Origin: Rhodococcus_F sp040656415
Lineage (GTDB): Bacteria > Actinomycetota > Actinomycetes > Mycobacteriales > Mycobacteriaceae
Assembly: GCF_040656415.1 (NCBI RefSeq)
Contig: NZ_JBFAMC010000002.1
Span: forward strand, 434,001 to 498,000
Direction: 5' to 3'
DNA: 64,000 nucleotides
Part shown: piece by piece, positions 14,011 through 21,655 of the stretch
Layout: each line of letters starts with the position of its first letter
Numbering within the stretch: position 1 is the stretch's first letter
Made by a program: the position numbers and the translations under genes
Notes under the pieces: model-generated
Told to the model about the DNA's origin: nothing
Databases searched by the model: none
The model's input: the letters and a program-made list of their open reading frames with translations, nothing else

Positions 14011-14754
14011 CTAGTCGGCCGGTTGGGGTTCATGATCTGGTCGGGCGCCGCGGGCGGTGAGGAGCTCCGCGCGCAAGGCGGACACCTCTTCGGTCAGAGC
14101 CCTGACCTCGGCGCGGGTGACGGCTTGGCTGGCCTCGTCCTGTTCTGCCACACGCTGCAACAACCACGACGCCAGCGTGGCGGTGACGACACCAAGGAGG
14201 GCAATGCCCGCCATCATCAATCCGAGTGCGATGAGCCGGCCTGTATCGGTCACCGGTGAGTAGTCCCCGTAACCAACCGTCGTGACCGTGGCGACGGCCC
14301 ACCACAGAGCATCGGTGAACGATGTGATGGATGCGCCCGGTTTGCCGCGCTCAGCATCCAGCATCGCAAGCGACGAGACCAGGATCATCAGGATCGTCGA
14401 TCCGACGGCGAAAGAGACAACTTTGCCGCGAAGCGCTCCGCCGATCGTGCGCTGGAAGACCCCGATGAGAGTGACTAGACGAAGAAACTGCAGGGGCCGC
14501 AGCATCGGAAGAACCACTAGTACCAACTCGTGCAGATGCCGGATGAACCACTGCGTCCGGCGCTTGGCCAGTGACAGGCGCACGGTGTAGTCGATCGCAA
14601 ACGCTGCCCAGGTCACGCCCATGATCATGTCGGCGAGTACTTTCGGATCGCCGGTAGGTTGCTGCAGCACCGACCACGCGTATGCGGAGAGGAATGCGAC
14701 CGCGGCCGCTGCCATGGGCCATTCGGTCAGGTGGTGCCAACGTGCCTGAGTCAT
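14011..14754 (-). CDS. Voltage-gated-type potassium channel protein
   Basis: An ion channel of about 247 residues with the selectivity filter TVGYGDY in ATVTTVGYGDYSPVTDTG. Before it come several membrane helices (MAAAAVAFLSAYAWSVL, MIMGVTWAAFAIDYTVRL, a LHELVLVVLPMLRPLQFLRL segment and VVSFAVGSTILMILVSSLAML), which resemble a six-helix voltage-gated layout with a modest Arg-containing S4. After the pore and the last helix a coiled-coil-like tail (QDEASQAVTRAEVRALTEEV) probably tetramerises. The ATG at 14754 is preferred; an upstream start at 14793 would fall inside the tandem repeats described separately. Confidence 0.87.
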   Translation of the reverse strand: MTQARWHHLTEWPMAAAAVAFLSAYAWSVLQQPTGDPKVLADMIMGVTWAAFAIDYTVRLSLAKRRTQWFIRHLHELVLVVLPMLRPLQFLRLVTLIGVFQRTIGGALRGKVVSFAVGSTILMILVSSLAMLDAERGKPGASITSFTDALWWAVATVTTVGYGDYSPVTDTGRLIALGLMMAGIALLGVVTATLASWLLQRVAEQDEASQAVTRAEVRALTEEVSALRAELLTARGARPDHEPQPAD

Positions 14755-14758
14755 GTGG

Positions 14759-14806
14759 ATCGAATATAGGTCAGTGACGAATATCGAATACAAGTCTGTG
14801 ACGAAT
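14759..14806 (-). repeat. Two 24-bp tandem repeats upstream of the channel gene
   Basis: Unit 1 (14759-14782) and unit 2 (14783-14806) match at 21 of 24 positions and share ATCGAATA and GTGACGAAT. They end five bases before the preferred start codon of the channel gene. A doubled site of this size at a promoter suggests a repressor-binding region or a duplicated promoter element. Confidence 0.6.
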
Positions 14807-14881
14807 TCGGGTCAGCAGGTACCGATTACAGCGTCGCTCGGAAGCAATGACATCCTTTGAACAAGTAACTACTCTGGCCCC

Positions 14882-15565
14882 ATGAAGAAGCGGTGGTGGA
14901 TCATTGGCGCGGTTGCTGTTGTGATCCTTGCGGTTGTCGCGGGGCCTTGGATTTATGGCAGGTTCCTCGTCACGGACGACGATCCCGCGGCCACGATCTC
15001 CACCGAAGGAGCGCAGGCCGCGACAGGGACACTGGACGGCGAATGGACCGTCACCCCTGGGGGCGGGGCCAACCGAACCGCGGCGGGATACACCGTGGAC
15101 GAGAACCTCAACGGCGCGGCCAACAGGGTAGTTGGCAGCACAGACGATGTCACCGGTTCGGCAACTGTCGAGTCGGAAAAGCTCACGGCCGCTGAGGTGA
15201 CCGTGCAGGTCGCGTCCATCGCCACCGATGTGTCCATCCGCGACCAGGTGTTCCGTAACGGCATCATGGACACAGGCTCCTTCCCGACCGCCACATTCGT
15301 GCTCTCCTCCCCGGTGGATCTCTCCGATCTGCCGACGGATGGATCAGTGGGGAAAGTCACAGCCGAGGGCATGCTGACCCTCAGGGGCGAGACCCATCCG
15401 GTGTCCGTTGACATGGATGTGCTTCATACCGGTGACAATCTGATCGCGTCGGGCAGCATTCCCGTCACTTGGGCGGACTTTGGTGTGCAGGCGCCGTCCT
15501 TGGGATTCGTGACCGTGGAGCACAACGGGACGGTGGACTTCCTGGTCTGCCTCGCGCATTCCTGA
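14882..15565 (+). CDS. YceI family protein, membrane-anchored
   Basis: A 227-residue protein with a lysine-rich head and a single hydrophobic anchor (WWIIGAVAVVILAVVAGPWI), followed by an external YceI domain, the lipocalin-like fold that binds polyisoprenoid molecules in its founding members. The domain begins with LDGEWTVTPGGGANRTAAGY, has paired beta strands with VTVQVASIATD and RDQVFRNGIMDTGSFPTATF, and ends in HNGTVDFLVCLAHS. The ATG at 14882 directly precedes the anchor. It is divergent from the channel gene. Ligand and role are unknown. Confidence 0.85.
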   Translation: MKKRWWIIGAVAVVILAVVAGPWIYGRFLVTDDDPAATISTEGAQAATGTLDGEWTVTPGGGANRTAAGYTVDENLNGAANRVVGSTDDVTGSATVESEKLTAAEVTVQVASIATDVSIRDQVFRNGIMDTGSFPTATFVLSSPVDLSDLPTDGSVGKVTAEGMLTLRGETHPVSVDMDVLHTGDNLIASGSIPVTWADFGVQAPSLGFVTVEHNGTVDFLVCLAHS

Positions 15566-15634
15566 CCCTGCCTCGCCCGTTCCTGACAAGTGCCCGCGGG
15601 TTGAGCCCGGCGAACGGGCCGGCGCCACGTTTGC

Positions 15635-16411
15635 CTACCGTTCTCCCGACTGATCCGGCGGATATGGTTGGCAAGGACGCAAGGTGCGGCTGATCGTCCG
15701 GCCCGCCGCCCGCACCAGTGGAACCAGTGCGTTCAGCGATACGCCCTTCGCAGGCACCACCAGCGACACAGCTGCGATCGCTGTTCCCGGACATTCGAAG
15801 ATCGGCGCCGCGACCGAGACCGCGTTCATTGTCACTTGGCGATCGCTGATCGCGACCTCCGAACGGCGCACTTGGGCGAGCATCCGTCGAAGCACGACGG
15901 GGTCGGTGATGGTCCGTTCGGTGAACCTTTGGATCGGCGCGGCGAGCACCTGATCCTGCACCTCCGCAGGCATGTACGCGAGCAGGGCCAGCCCGATGCC
16001 TGAGGCCGTCAATGGGTATCTGCTGCCGACTCGCGAGTGAAGGGGAGGAGCGTTCTGGCCGGTGATGTGTTCGACCACCACGACCTCTGTGCCCTCGCAG
16101 ATTCCGAGTTGGACGTTGTCCCGGGTGATCTGCGACAGGTCTTCCATCACCGGCATCGCCAGTTCACGCAGCATCGTGCCGCGAGGTGCGAGCGAGGCGA
16201 TCTCCCAGAGCTTGAGACCTACGGAAAAGCGACCCCCACGGTCACGTTCGAGGGCTCCCCATTCGATGAGAGCGCCGGTCAGACGGTGCACGGTGCTGAG
16301 TGGATACCCCGACTTCCGCGCTAGATCGCTGAGGGTCAGGCTAGGGGATGAGGGTGTGAAGTACTCGAGGAGACGCAACGAGCGGATGGTCACCGAACCG
16401 GTGGTCGGCAT
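15635..16411 (-). CDS. IclR family transcriptional regulator
   Basis: A 258-residue regulator. The N-terminal winged helix-turn-helix covers about residues 5-65 (RSLRLLEYFTPSSPSLTLSD, then LARKSGYPLSTVHRLTGALI). The C-terminal effector domain has the typical VVVVEHITGQNAPPLHSRVG and GSRYPLTASGIGLALLAYMP segments and ends near VSLNALVPLVRAAGRTI. Such proteins often control catabolic genes and bind small aromatic or organic acids. No target is evident because the neighbouring genes, YceI downstream and methyltransferases upstream, are not an obvious catabolic operon. Confidence 0.9.
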   Translation of the reverse strand: MPTTGSVTIRSLRLLEYFTPSSPSLTLSDLARKSGYPLSTVHRLTGALIEWGALERDRGGRFSVGLKLWEIASLAPRGTMLRELAMPVMEDLSQITRDNVQLGICEGTEVVVVEHITGQNAPPLHSRVGSRYPLTASGIGLALLAYMPAEVQDQVLAAPIQRFTERTITDPVVLRRMLAQVRRSEVAISDRQVTMNAVSVAAPIFECPGTAIAAVSLVVPAKGVSLNALVPLVRAAGRTISRTLRPCQPYPPDQSGER

Positions 16412-16646
16412 TGGCCGTTCTCCATTTCGCAGTTCCCCACAGAATCGACTGCTCGGGCGGAGTGGTGTCCCGTTCGACGGTCCCGGGTGATCGTGTACAT
16501 GAAACCTCCGGGATCGGCAGGGCTGCAGCGAAACTCATAGCGCCGACCCAGGCTGTCGAGTCGCCGCCTCTTCACTACTCTGCGGCACGACTAGTGATCT
16601 GGCACACTTCGTTTCCGAATAGTGGAAGGGTAGATAGTCAGGCGGG

Positions 16647-17462
16647 TCAGGGTTTATTAGCCAGGTAGGCGAAATACGTCATCGACATGTGGAAGTCGCC
16701 AGTGCGGGCGAGGGAGTTCAACTTCTCCAGCAGCCTGGAGCGTTCGATGGCGGTGATAACCCGCCTCGTGACTCCCCACGCGAGAAGAGTCGCGACGAAG
16801 GGGTCGCTGTCATTCCTCGGGTCCTGGATCAAAGTCTGGGCTTCGATGTCCTGGATGACGAGTCCTGCGGCGCCGAGTTGACCGGGAAGTAATCGTGCGG
16901 AGTACGGGTTGGCGCTGTGGCTGAGAATTTCCTCGATGATCCGTTGCAGCATGTTCGAATCGCCGAGACGCATGATCGCCGTACCCCAGTCCAAGTCGAT
17001 GATCATGGCGCGACCACCCGGTTTCATCACTCGCGCCACCTCTTTGGCTGCCGAATTCGGGTGGTACAGGTGTTGGAACACCGTTTCGCACCGCACGATG
17101 TCGAGGCTCTCGTCCGGGAAGGGCAGCGAGTAGATGTCCCCGACGATGAACCGCGCCGTCGAGTTCGCCTTCCCGGCCCGCTCGCCGGCAAGTGTGACCA
17201 GGCCGGGGTTCGGGTCGAGTCCGATCGCGTGACCCGACGCGGTGACCGCCTCAGCGAGAACCTGTGTCTCGGACCCGGTACCCGAGCCGATGTCCAGGGC
17301 GCGCTTGCCCGCCCGGACCTGCAGGGCGGCATGTGCCCAGTTGCGCAATCGCTGGATTCTGGGAATCTCGGCCACCGCATCCAGATGTTCTACGAGTTGG
17401 CCGAGTGCGTCGTGATCGATCTCGTGCGCTCGGAACGATGGTCGCAGCGGGGTGTCGGCCAT
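16647..17462 (-). CDS. SAM-dependent methyltransferase, paralog A
   Basis: A 271-residue class I methyltransferase. Motif I is LDIGSGTGSETQVLAEAV (about 56-73), with GLDPNPGLVTLA as the acidic loop. VGDIYSLPFPDESLDIVRCE is the motif II region and MKPGGRAMIIDLDWG the post-motif. The amino end PLRPSFRAHEIDHDAL and the end YFAYLANKP are shared with the neighbouring gene at 17535, of which it is a tandem duplicate. It is typical of small-molecule methyltransferases; the substrate is unknown. The start ATG at 17462 lies 72 bp after the end of its paralog on the same strand. Confidence 0.85.
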   Translation of the reverse strand: MADTPLRPSFRAHEIDHDALGQLVEHLDAVAEIPRIQRLRNWAHAALQVRAGKRALDIGSGTGSETQVLAEAVTASGHAIGLDPNPGLVTLAGERAGKANSTARFIVGDIYSLPFPDESLDIVRCETVFQHLYHPNSAAKEVARVMKPGGRAMIIDLDWGTAIMRLGDSNMLQRIIEEILSHSANPYSARLLPGQLGAAGLVIQDIEAQTLIQDPRNDSDPFVATLLAWGVTRRVITAIERSRLLEKLNSLARTGDFHMSMTYFAYLANKP

Positions 17463-17534
17463 CTCACAACACTAGTGGCCCGCGACCAGGGACATTGTTC
17501 GTCTTCCGCCACCTGCGGCGACAGCCCGGCGGGG

Positions 17535-18350
17535 TCAGGGCTTTTGAAACAGGTACGCGAACATCGTCAAGGACACGTTGAGGTCACCGCTGCTGGCGCC
17601 GAAGTTCAACTGCTCTAGCAGCGAAAAGCGTTCTGCGTCGGTGATCGCGCCGCGGGAGAGGGGCCACCCGGTAATGATCTGCAGGAAGGGGTCGTTGGCA
17701 TCGCCGGTGTGCTGGATCAAAGCCTGCGAGTCTGAGTCCTGCACGGTGAGACCGACTGCATCGAAGAGCCCGGGAAGCAGTACTCCGGAGTGCGGATTGG
17801 CCAAGTCTTCGAGATAGTTCTGCATGATTCGTTCCACCACGGCGGGATCACCGGGATGCATGATCAACGTGCCGAGGTCGCTGTCGGAGATCATTGCCCG
17901 ACCCCCCGGTTTCAGCACGCGCGCCACCTCGGCGGCTGCCCGTTCCGGATCGGTGAGGTGCTGGAACACCCGTTCGCTCCATACGGCGTCGACGCTGCCG
18001 TCCGGGAAGGGAAGTGCGTAGATGTCGCCGACATCGAACTGCGCGTTCGAGTTCAATTCCTGTGCCCGCTCGCGGGCAACGGCGACCATTCCAGGATTGG
18101 AGTCGAGGCCGATCGCTCGGCCGGAAGCGGCAACTGCCTCGGCGAGAACCCGCGTCTCGGATCCGGTGCCCGAACCGATGTCGAGAACGCGCTCGCCCGG
18201 TCGAACACGCAGGGCGTCATGTGACCACTTGCGCAGTCGTTGGACTCCGGGAATCTCGACCTGCAAGTCAAGGGTGGCGACGAGTCCGTCGAGCGCAGAC
18301 CTGTCGATTTCGTCCGATTGAAACGATGGCCGGAGCGGCGGGTCGGTCAT
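17535..18350 (-). CDS. SAM-dependent methyltransferase, paralog B
   Basis: A 271-residue paralog of the gene just downstream. Motif I is LDIGSGTGSETRVLAEAV, with GLDSNPGMVAVA, VGDIYALPFPDGSVDAVWSE and LKPGGRAMISDSDLG. The ATG at 18350 aligns exactly with the start of paralog A (MTDPPLRPSF against MADTPLRPSF). An in-frame ATG at 18383 would add 11 residues with no counterpart. It is divergent from the TetR gene, about 120 bp away, so the TetR protein may also control this pair. Confidence 0.85.
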   Translation of the reverse strand: MTDPPLRPSFQSDEIDRSALDGLVATLDLQVEIPGVQRLRKWSHDALRVRPGERVLDIGSGTGSETRVLAEAVAASGRAIGLDSNPGMVAVARERAQELNSNAQFDVGDIYALPFPDGSVDAVWSERVFQHLTDPERAAAEVARVLKPGGRAMISDSDLGTLIMHPGDPAVVERIMQNYLEDLANPHSGVLLPGLFDAVGLTVQDSDSQALIQHTGDANDPFLQIITGWPLSRGAITDAERFSLLEQLNFGASSGDLNVSLTMFAYLFQKP

Positions 18351-18436
18351 GCCCCACCGTAACTCGCCTGTGACCGGGGACACTGTTCGTCACCGAGTGT
18401 GGGTAAAGCCATGAAAATTGCGGGCAAGAGAAAATT

Positions 18437-18457
18437 TGCAGAAGTCTGCAACTTCTG
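18437..18457. promoter_or_regulatory. Overlapping inverted repeats, likely TetR operator
   Basis: TGCAGA-AG-TCTGCA (18437-18450) is a perfect six-base palindrome, and CAGAAGT-CTGCA-ACTTCTG (18439-18457) is a second one on the same bases. They lie 11 bases before the GTG at 18468, in the space between the methyltransferase and TetR genes. TetR proteins usually bind such sites at their own promoters, so autoregulation and control of the following MMPL gene are inferred. Confidence 0.65.
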
Positions 18458-18467
18458 TACCGTCGGT

Positions 18468-19073
18468 GTGGTGACTTCAGAGATCGGGCTACGCGGCCGC
18501 AAGAAGGCGGCTACACGCGCCGCCCTCAGTGGTGCCGCCGCACGCCTAGCCCTCGTATCGGGCATCGAATCCGTCACCGCCGACGCCATCGCGTCGGAGG
18601 TAGGGGTCTCGCCTCGGACATTTCACAACTACTTCTCCAGCAAGGAAGAAGCAGTACTTGCCCATTTCGAGGAGTCGGTCCACGACTGGGTGAGTTTGCT
18701 GAGGGCGCGCCCCGCAGACGAGCCGATCTGGGACTCCCTCGAGCATGTGGTGGTCCAGATCGTCACCAATCACGAGAGATCGCTCGAAGAAACCGCCGCG
18801 CTGGTGGAACTCGTCGAGTCAAGCCCCTCGCTGCTCGCCAAGAAACTCGAGGTGCACCTCAGGGTCACTCGCCTCATCGGTGAGGTGATCGCCGAGCGGA
18901 CGGGCACCGACATCGACACGGACCTCTATCCGAACCTGCTGTACATGGCGGTCGGAGCGGCGGTAAGGGCGTCGTTCGACCTGTGGATGGGCGGCAAGTC
19001 CGGTGCGAGTGGGCCAGAAGAACTTGTGCGAGAGGCGATACGCCAACTCCGGCAGGGACTCCCGCCGCCCTAA
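18468..19073 (+). CDS. TetR family transcriptional regulator
   Basis: A regulator of about 201 residues. The helix-turn-helix is ATRAALSGAAARLALVSGIE, then SVTADAIASEVGVSPRTFHN and YFSSKEEAVLAHF, a classic TetR_N domain. The C-terminal half is a helical ligand-binding domain with no recognisable specificity. I chose the GTG at 18468, or the adjacent 18471, because the palindromic operator lies directly upstream; the longer ATG start at 18399 would place that operator inside the coding sequence. It is followed after about 50 bp by the MMPL exporter and is probably its repressor. Confidence 0.88.
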   Translation: MVTSEIGLRGRKKAATRAALSGAAARLALVSGIESVTADAIASEVGVSPRTFHNYFSSKEEAVLAHFEESVHDWVSLLRARPADEPIWDSLEHVVVQIVTNHERSLEETAALVELVESSPSLLAKKLEVHLRVTRLIGEVIAERTGTDIDTDLYPNLLYMAVGAAVRASFDLWMGGKSGASGPEELVREAIRQLRQGLPPP

Positions 19074-19124
19074 CCCTGCTGCTCCGACCATCAATTCGTA
19101 AGACTGACTCAGAAGGAGCCTTTC

Positions 19125-21479
19125 GTGGCCACCTATCTCTACCGGATCGGCAAGTTCGCCTACCGGCGAAAAGGCGCGGTCCTCAGCGTCTGGCTGGTGA
19201 TCCTGGTGCTCATGGGCGTCGGGGCAGCGACGCTGTCGGGGCCGACCAAAGAAGCGTTCTCGATCCCGGGAACCCCCGCGCAACAGGCGCAGGATCTGAT
19301 GGCCGAGCGCTTCCCCCAGGCAGCCGGTGACGATCCGATGAACAGCGTCAGTGCACGGTTCGTCTTCGCCGCTCCAGAGGGGCAGACCCTGGAGAGCCCG
19401 CAGAATCAGCAGGCGATGGACGCGGTGCTCGCCAAGGTGCGAGGCATCGACCAGGTCCAAGACGCTGCGAAGGTCGACCCGGCGACTGCCCAGGGGCCCG
19501 CTGCGGCCATGGCGCTGGTGAACCCGGTCGTGGCAGACGAACAATTCGTCGGCAGGGCGACGGCAACTGCGGCGGACCAAGGGCTCAGCGTCGAGGACGC
19601 CATCGCGAACGCCCGGGCTCTGTCGCCGCTGAGCCCCGACAAGACCGTCGGCTACGTCGAGGTTCCGTTCAAGGGCGACCTGGGCGACGTGGGCCAGGCC
19701 CTCCGGGATCAGATCGCGTCCGCGGCCGATGCCGGCCGAGATGCCGGACTGACCGTTGAGGTCAGCGGCTCCGCCGCCAACGAGGCAGAGCCGCCGGGCG
19801 GCACTTCCGAGCTTGTCGGTATCGGCGTTGCCGCCGTCGTTCTCATGTTGACATTCGGATCGCTCGTCGCCGCTGGACTCCCGCTGATCACCGCGATCAT
19901 CGGCGTCGGGATCGGCAGCCTCGGCATCACAGTCGCCACCGGGTTCACCGACCTCAGCTCGATGACGCCCACCTTGGCCATCATGATCGGTCTGGCCGTC
20001 GCCATCGACTACTCATTGTTCATCGTCTCCCGGTTCCGGCATGAACTCACGCTGACCGAGGACCGTTCGGAGGCCGCGGGACGCGCCGTGGGTACCGCGG
20101 GCTCCGCCGTGGTGTTCGCCGGCCTGACCGTCATCATCGCGCTGATCGCGCTCCGTGTTGTCGGGATCTCATTCCTGTCCGACATGGGTGCGGCCGCCGC
20201 GTTCACGGTATTCATCGCCGTCTGCATCGCGCTGACCCTGCTGCCCGCCATCCTCGGGCTGTTCGGGCGCAAGGCGTTTGCTGGGAAGATCCCATTCCTG
20301 AGCAGCCGCGACATCGAGGCTGACGCGGACAAGCCGAGCTTCGCGCAGCGCTTCATCGGTGCGGTGGTTCGCCGTCCAGCGGTCCCGCTTATCGCCGGCG
20401 TCGTGGTTCTGGGTGCAGTCGCCGTGCCGGCCGCAGGGCTCAATCTCGCCCTGCCGAACGAAGGCACCGCCGATCCGGCGACGAGCGCGCGTCAGGCCTA
20501 CGATCTGGTGAGCGAGGGCTTCGGGCCAGGAAAGAATGGACCGCTGCTGGTGGTCGTGGACGCCCAGAGTGCCACGGTTCCGGCCGCCCAGGCGTTCGGT
20601 GAGGTCCTGAATACCATTTCTGCTCAGGACGACGTGGCAAACGCGCAAATCGTCGCCACAAACCAGGCCGGTGACACGGCGCAGATCCTGGTGACGCCGA
20701 ACAGCGCTCCGAGTGATCCGGCCACCATGGACCTCGTCAACAACCTCCGCGGGGCAGAGGCCGGTCTGCATGATTCGATCGGTGTCAACTATGGCGTCAC
20801 TGGTCAGACAGCGCTGGAGGGCGACGTCTCGGAGAGGCTGCTGGAGGCGCTGGTCCCGTATCTCGCGGTAGTGGTCGGTCTGGCGTTCATTCTGCTGCTG
20901 CTGGTGTTCCGCTCGGTAGTGGTTCCGCTGACGGCCACCCTCGGATTCCTCCTCAGTGTGGCGGCCACATTCGGTGCCACGGTCGCCGTGTTCCAGGAGG
21001 GCTGGGGCGGCATCACATCGAACCCGCAACCGCTCGTCAGCTTCATGCCGATCTTCTTGATCGGTGTGGTGTTCGGTCTCGCGATGGACTACCAGGTGTT
21101 CCTGGTGACGCGGATGCGGGAGGAGTACGTCCACGGTGCAACCGCGAAGGAAGCCGTCACAGTCGGCTTCAACCACGGTGCCCGCGTGGTCTCCGCTGCG
21201 GCAATCATCATGATCTCGGTTTTCGGGGCATTCATCGCGGAGCCGAACACGTTCATCAAGTCGATCGGGTTCGCCTTGGCGGCGGCTGTGTTCTTCGATG
21301 CCTTCGTGGTTCGCATGGTGATAATCCCGTCCGTGATGGCATTGCTCGGAGACAAGGCGTGGTGGCTTCCGGCCTGGTTGGACAAGATTCTCCCCAACGT
21401 CGACATCGAGGGCGAGAAGCTGAGGAAGGACCTTCCGGACAGCCAACAACCGCTGCAGCCGGTCCGGTTGGGTAAGTGA
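19125..21479 (+). CDS. MMPL family (RND-type) transporter
   Basis: A 784-residue membrane exporter. The start GTG at 19125 has AAGGAG seven bases upstream. The first helix (GAVLSVWLVILVLMGVGAAT) is followed by an external domain, then a five-helix bundle including GIGVAAVVLMLTFGSLVAAG and MIGLAVAIDYSLFIVSRFRH with its intramembrane Asp-Tyr pair. A second external domain and a second bundle follow (IFLIGVVFGLAMDYQVFLVT, again Asp-Tyr). This is the repeated MMPL layout of proton-driven lipid or drug exporters. In mycolata many MMPL proteins move cell-wall lipids, but a drug exporter is equally possible. A hairpin at 21498-21540 ends the unit. Confidence 0.9.
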   Translation: MATYLYRIGKFAYRRKGAVLSVWLVILVLMGVGAATLSGPTKEAFSIPGTPAQQAQDLMAERFPQAAGDDPMNSVSARFVFAAPEGQTLESPQNQQAMDAVLAKVRGIDQVQDAAKVDPATAQGPAAAMALVNPVVADEQFVGRATATAADQGLSVEDAIANARALSPLSPDKTVGYVEVPFKGDLGDVGQALRDQIASAADAGRDAGLTVEVSGSAANEAEPPGGTSELVGIGVAAVVLMLTFGSLVAAGLPLITAIIGVGIGSLGITVATGFTDLSSMTPTLAIMIGLAVAIDYSLFIVSRFRHELTLTEDRSEAAGRAVGTAGSAVVFAGLTVIIALIALRVVGISFLSDMGAAAAFTVFIAVCIALTLLPAILGLFGRKAFAGKIPFLSSRDIEADADKPSFAQRFIGAVVRRPAVPLIAGVVVLGAVAVPAAGLNLALPNEGTADPATSARQAYDLVSEGFGPGKNGPLLVVVDAQSATVPAAQAFGEVLNTISAQDDVANAQIVATNQAGDTAQILVTPNSAPSDPATMDLVNNLRGAEAGLHDSIGVNYGVTGQTALEGDVSERLLEALVPYLAVVVGLAFILLLLVFRSVVVPLTATLGFLLSVAATFGATVAVFQEGWGGITSNPQPLVSFMPIFLIGVVFGLAMDYQVFLVTRMREEYVHGATAKEAVTVGFNHGARVVSAAAIIMISVFGAFIAEPNTFIKSIGFALAAAVFFDAFVVRMVIIPSVMALLGDKAWWLPAWLDKILPNVDIEGEKLRKDLPDSQQPLQPVRLGK

Positions 21480-21497
21480 CTAGGTAAGTGACGCCGC

Positions 21498-21540
21498 GTG
21501 CGCCTTTCCGGTAGCCGTATGGTGACCCGGAAAGGCGCAC
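21498..21540 (+). terminator. Terminator hairpin after the MMPL gene
   Basis: A 14-base perfect stem, GTGCGCCTTTCCGG with CCGGAAAGGCGCAC, and a 15-base loop. It begins 19 bases after the MMPL stop codon and separates that gene from the ABC exporter unit. Confidence 0.8.
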
Positions 21541-21655
21541 AGGTCTCTTTGCCCGGTCGATTTCCGGGTGCCCGGTCAACTGTCAATTGACGCGCTGTTG
21601 TCCGTTTCTCTTGATAACCTGCGGTCACCATGATGACCCTTGATCGGCTCCGCGC

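Noticed and set aside
20169..21449. Long antisense frame (426 codons) under the MMPL gene
   Set aside because: Composition is His/Arg-rich with no domain. The sense frame is a clear transporter.
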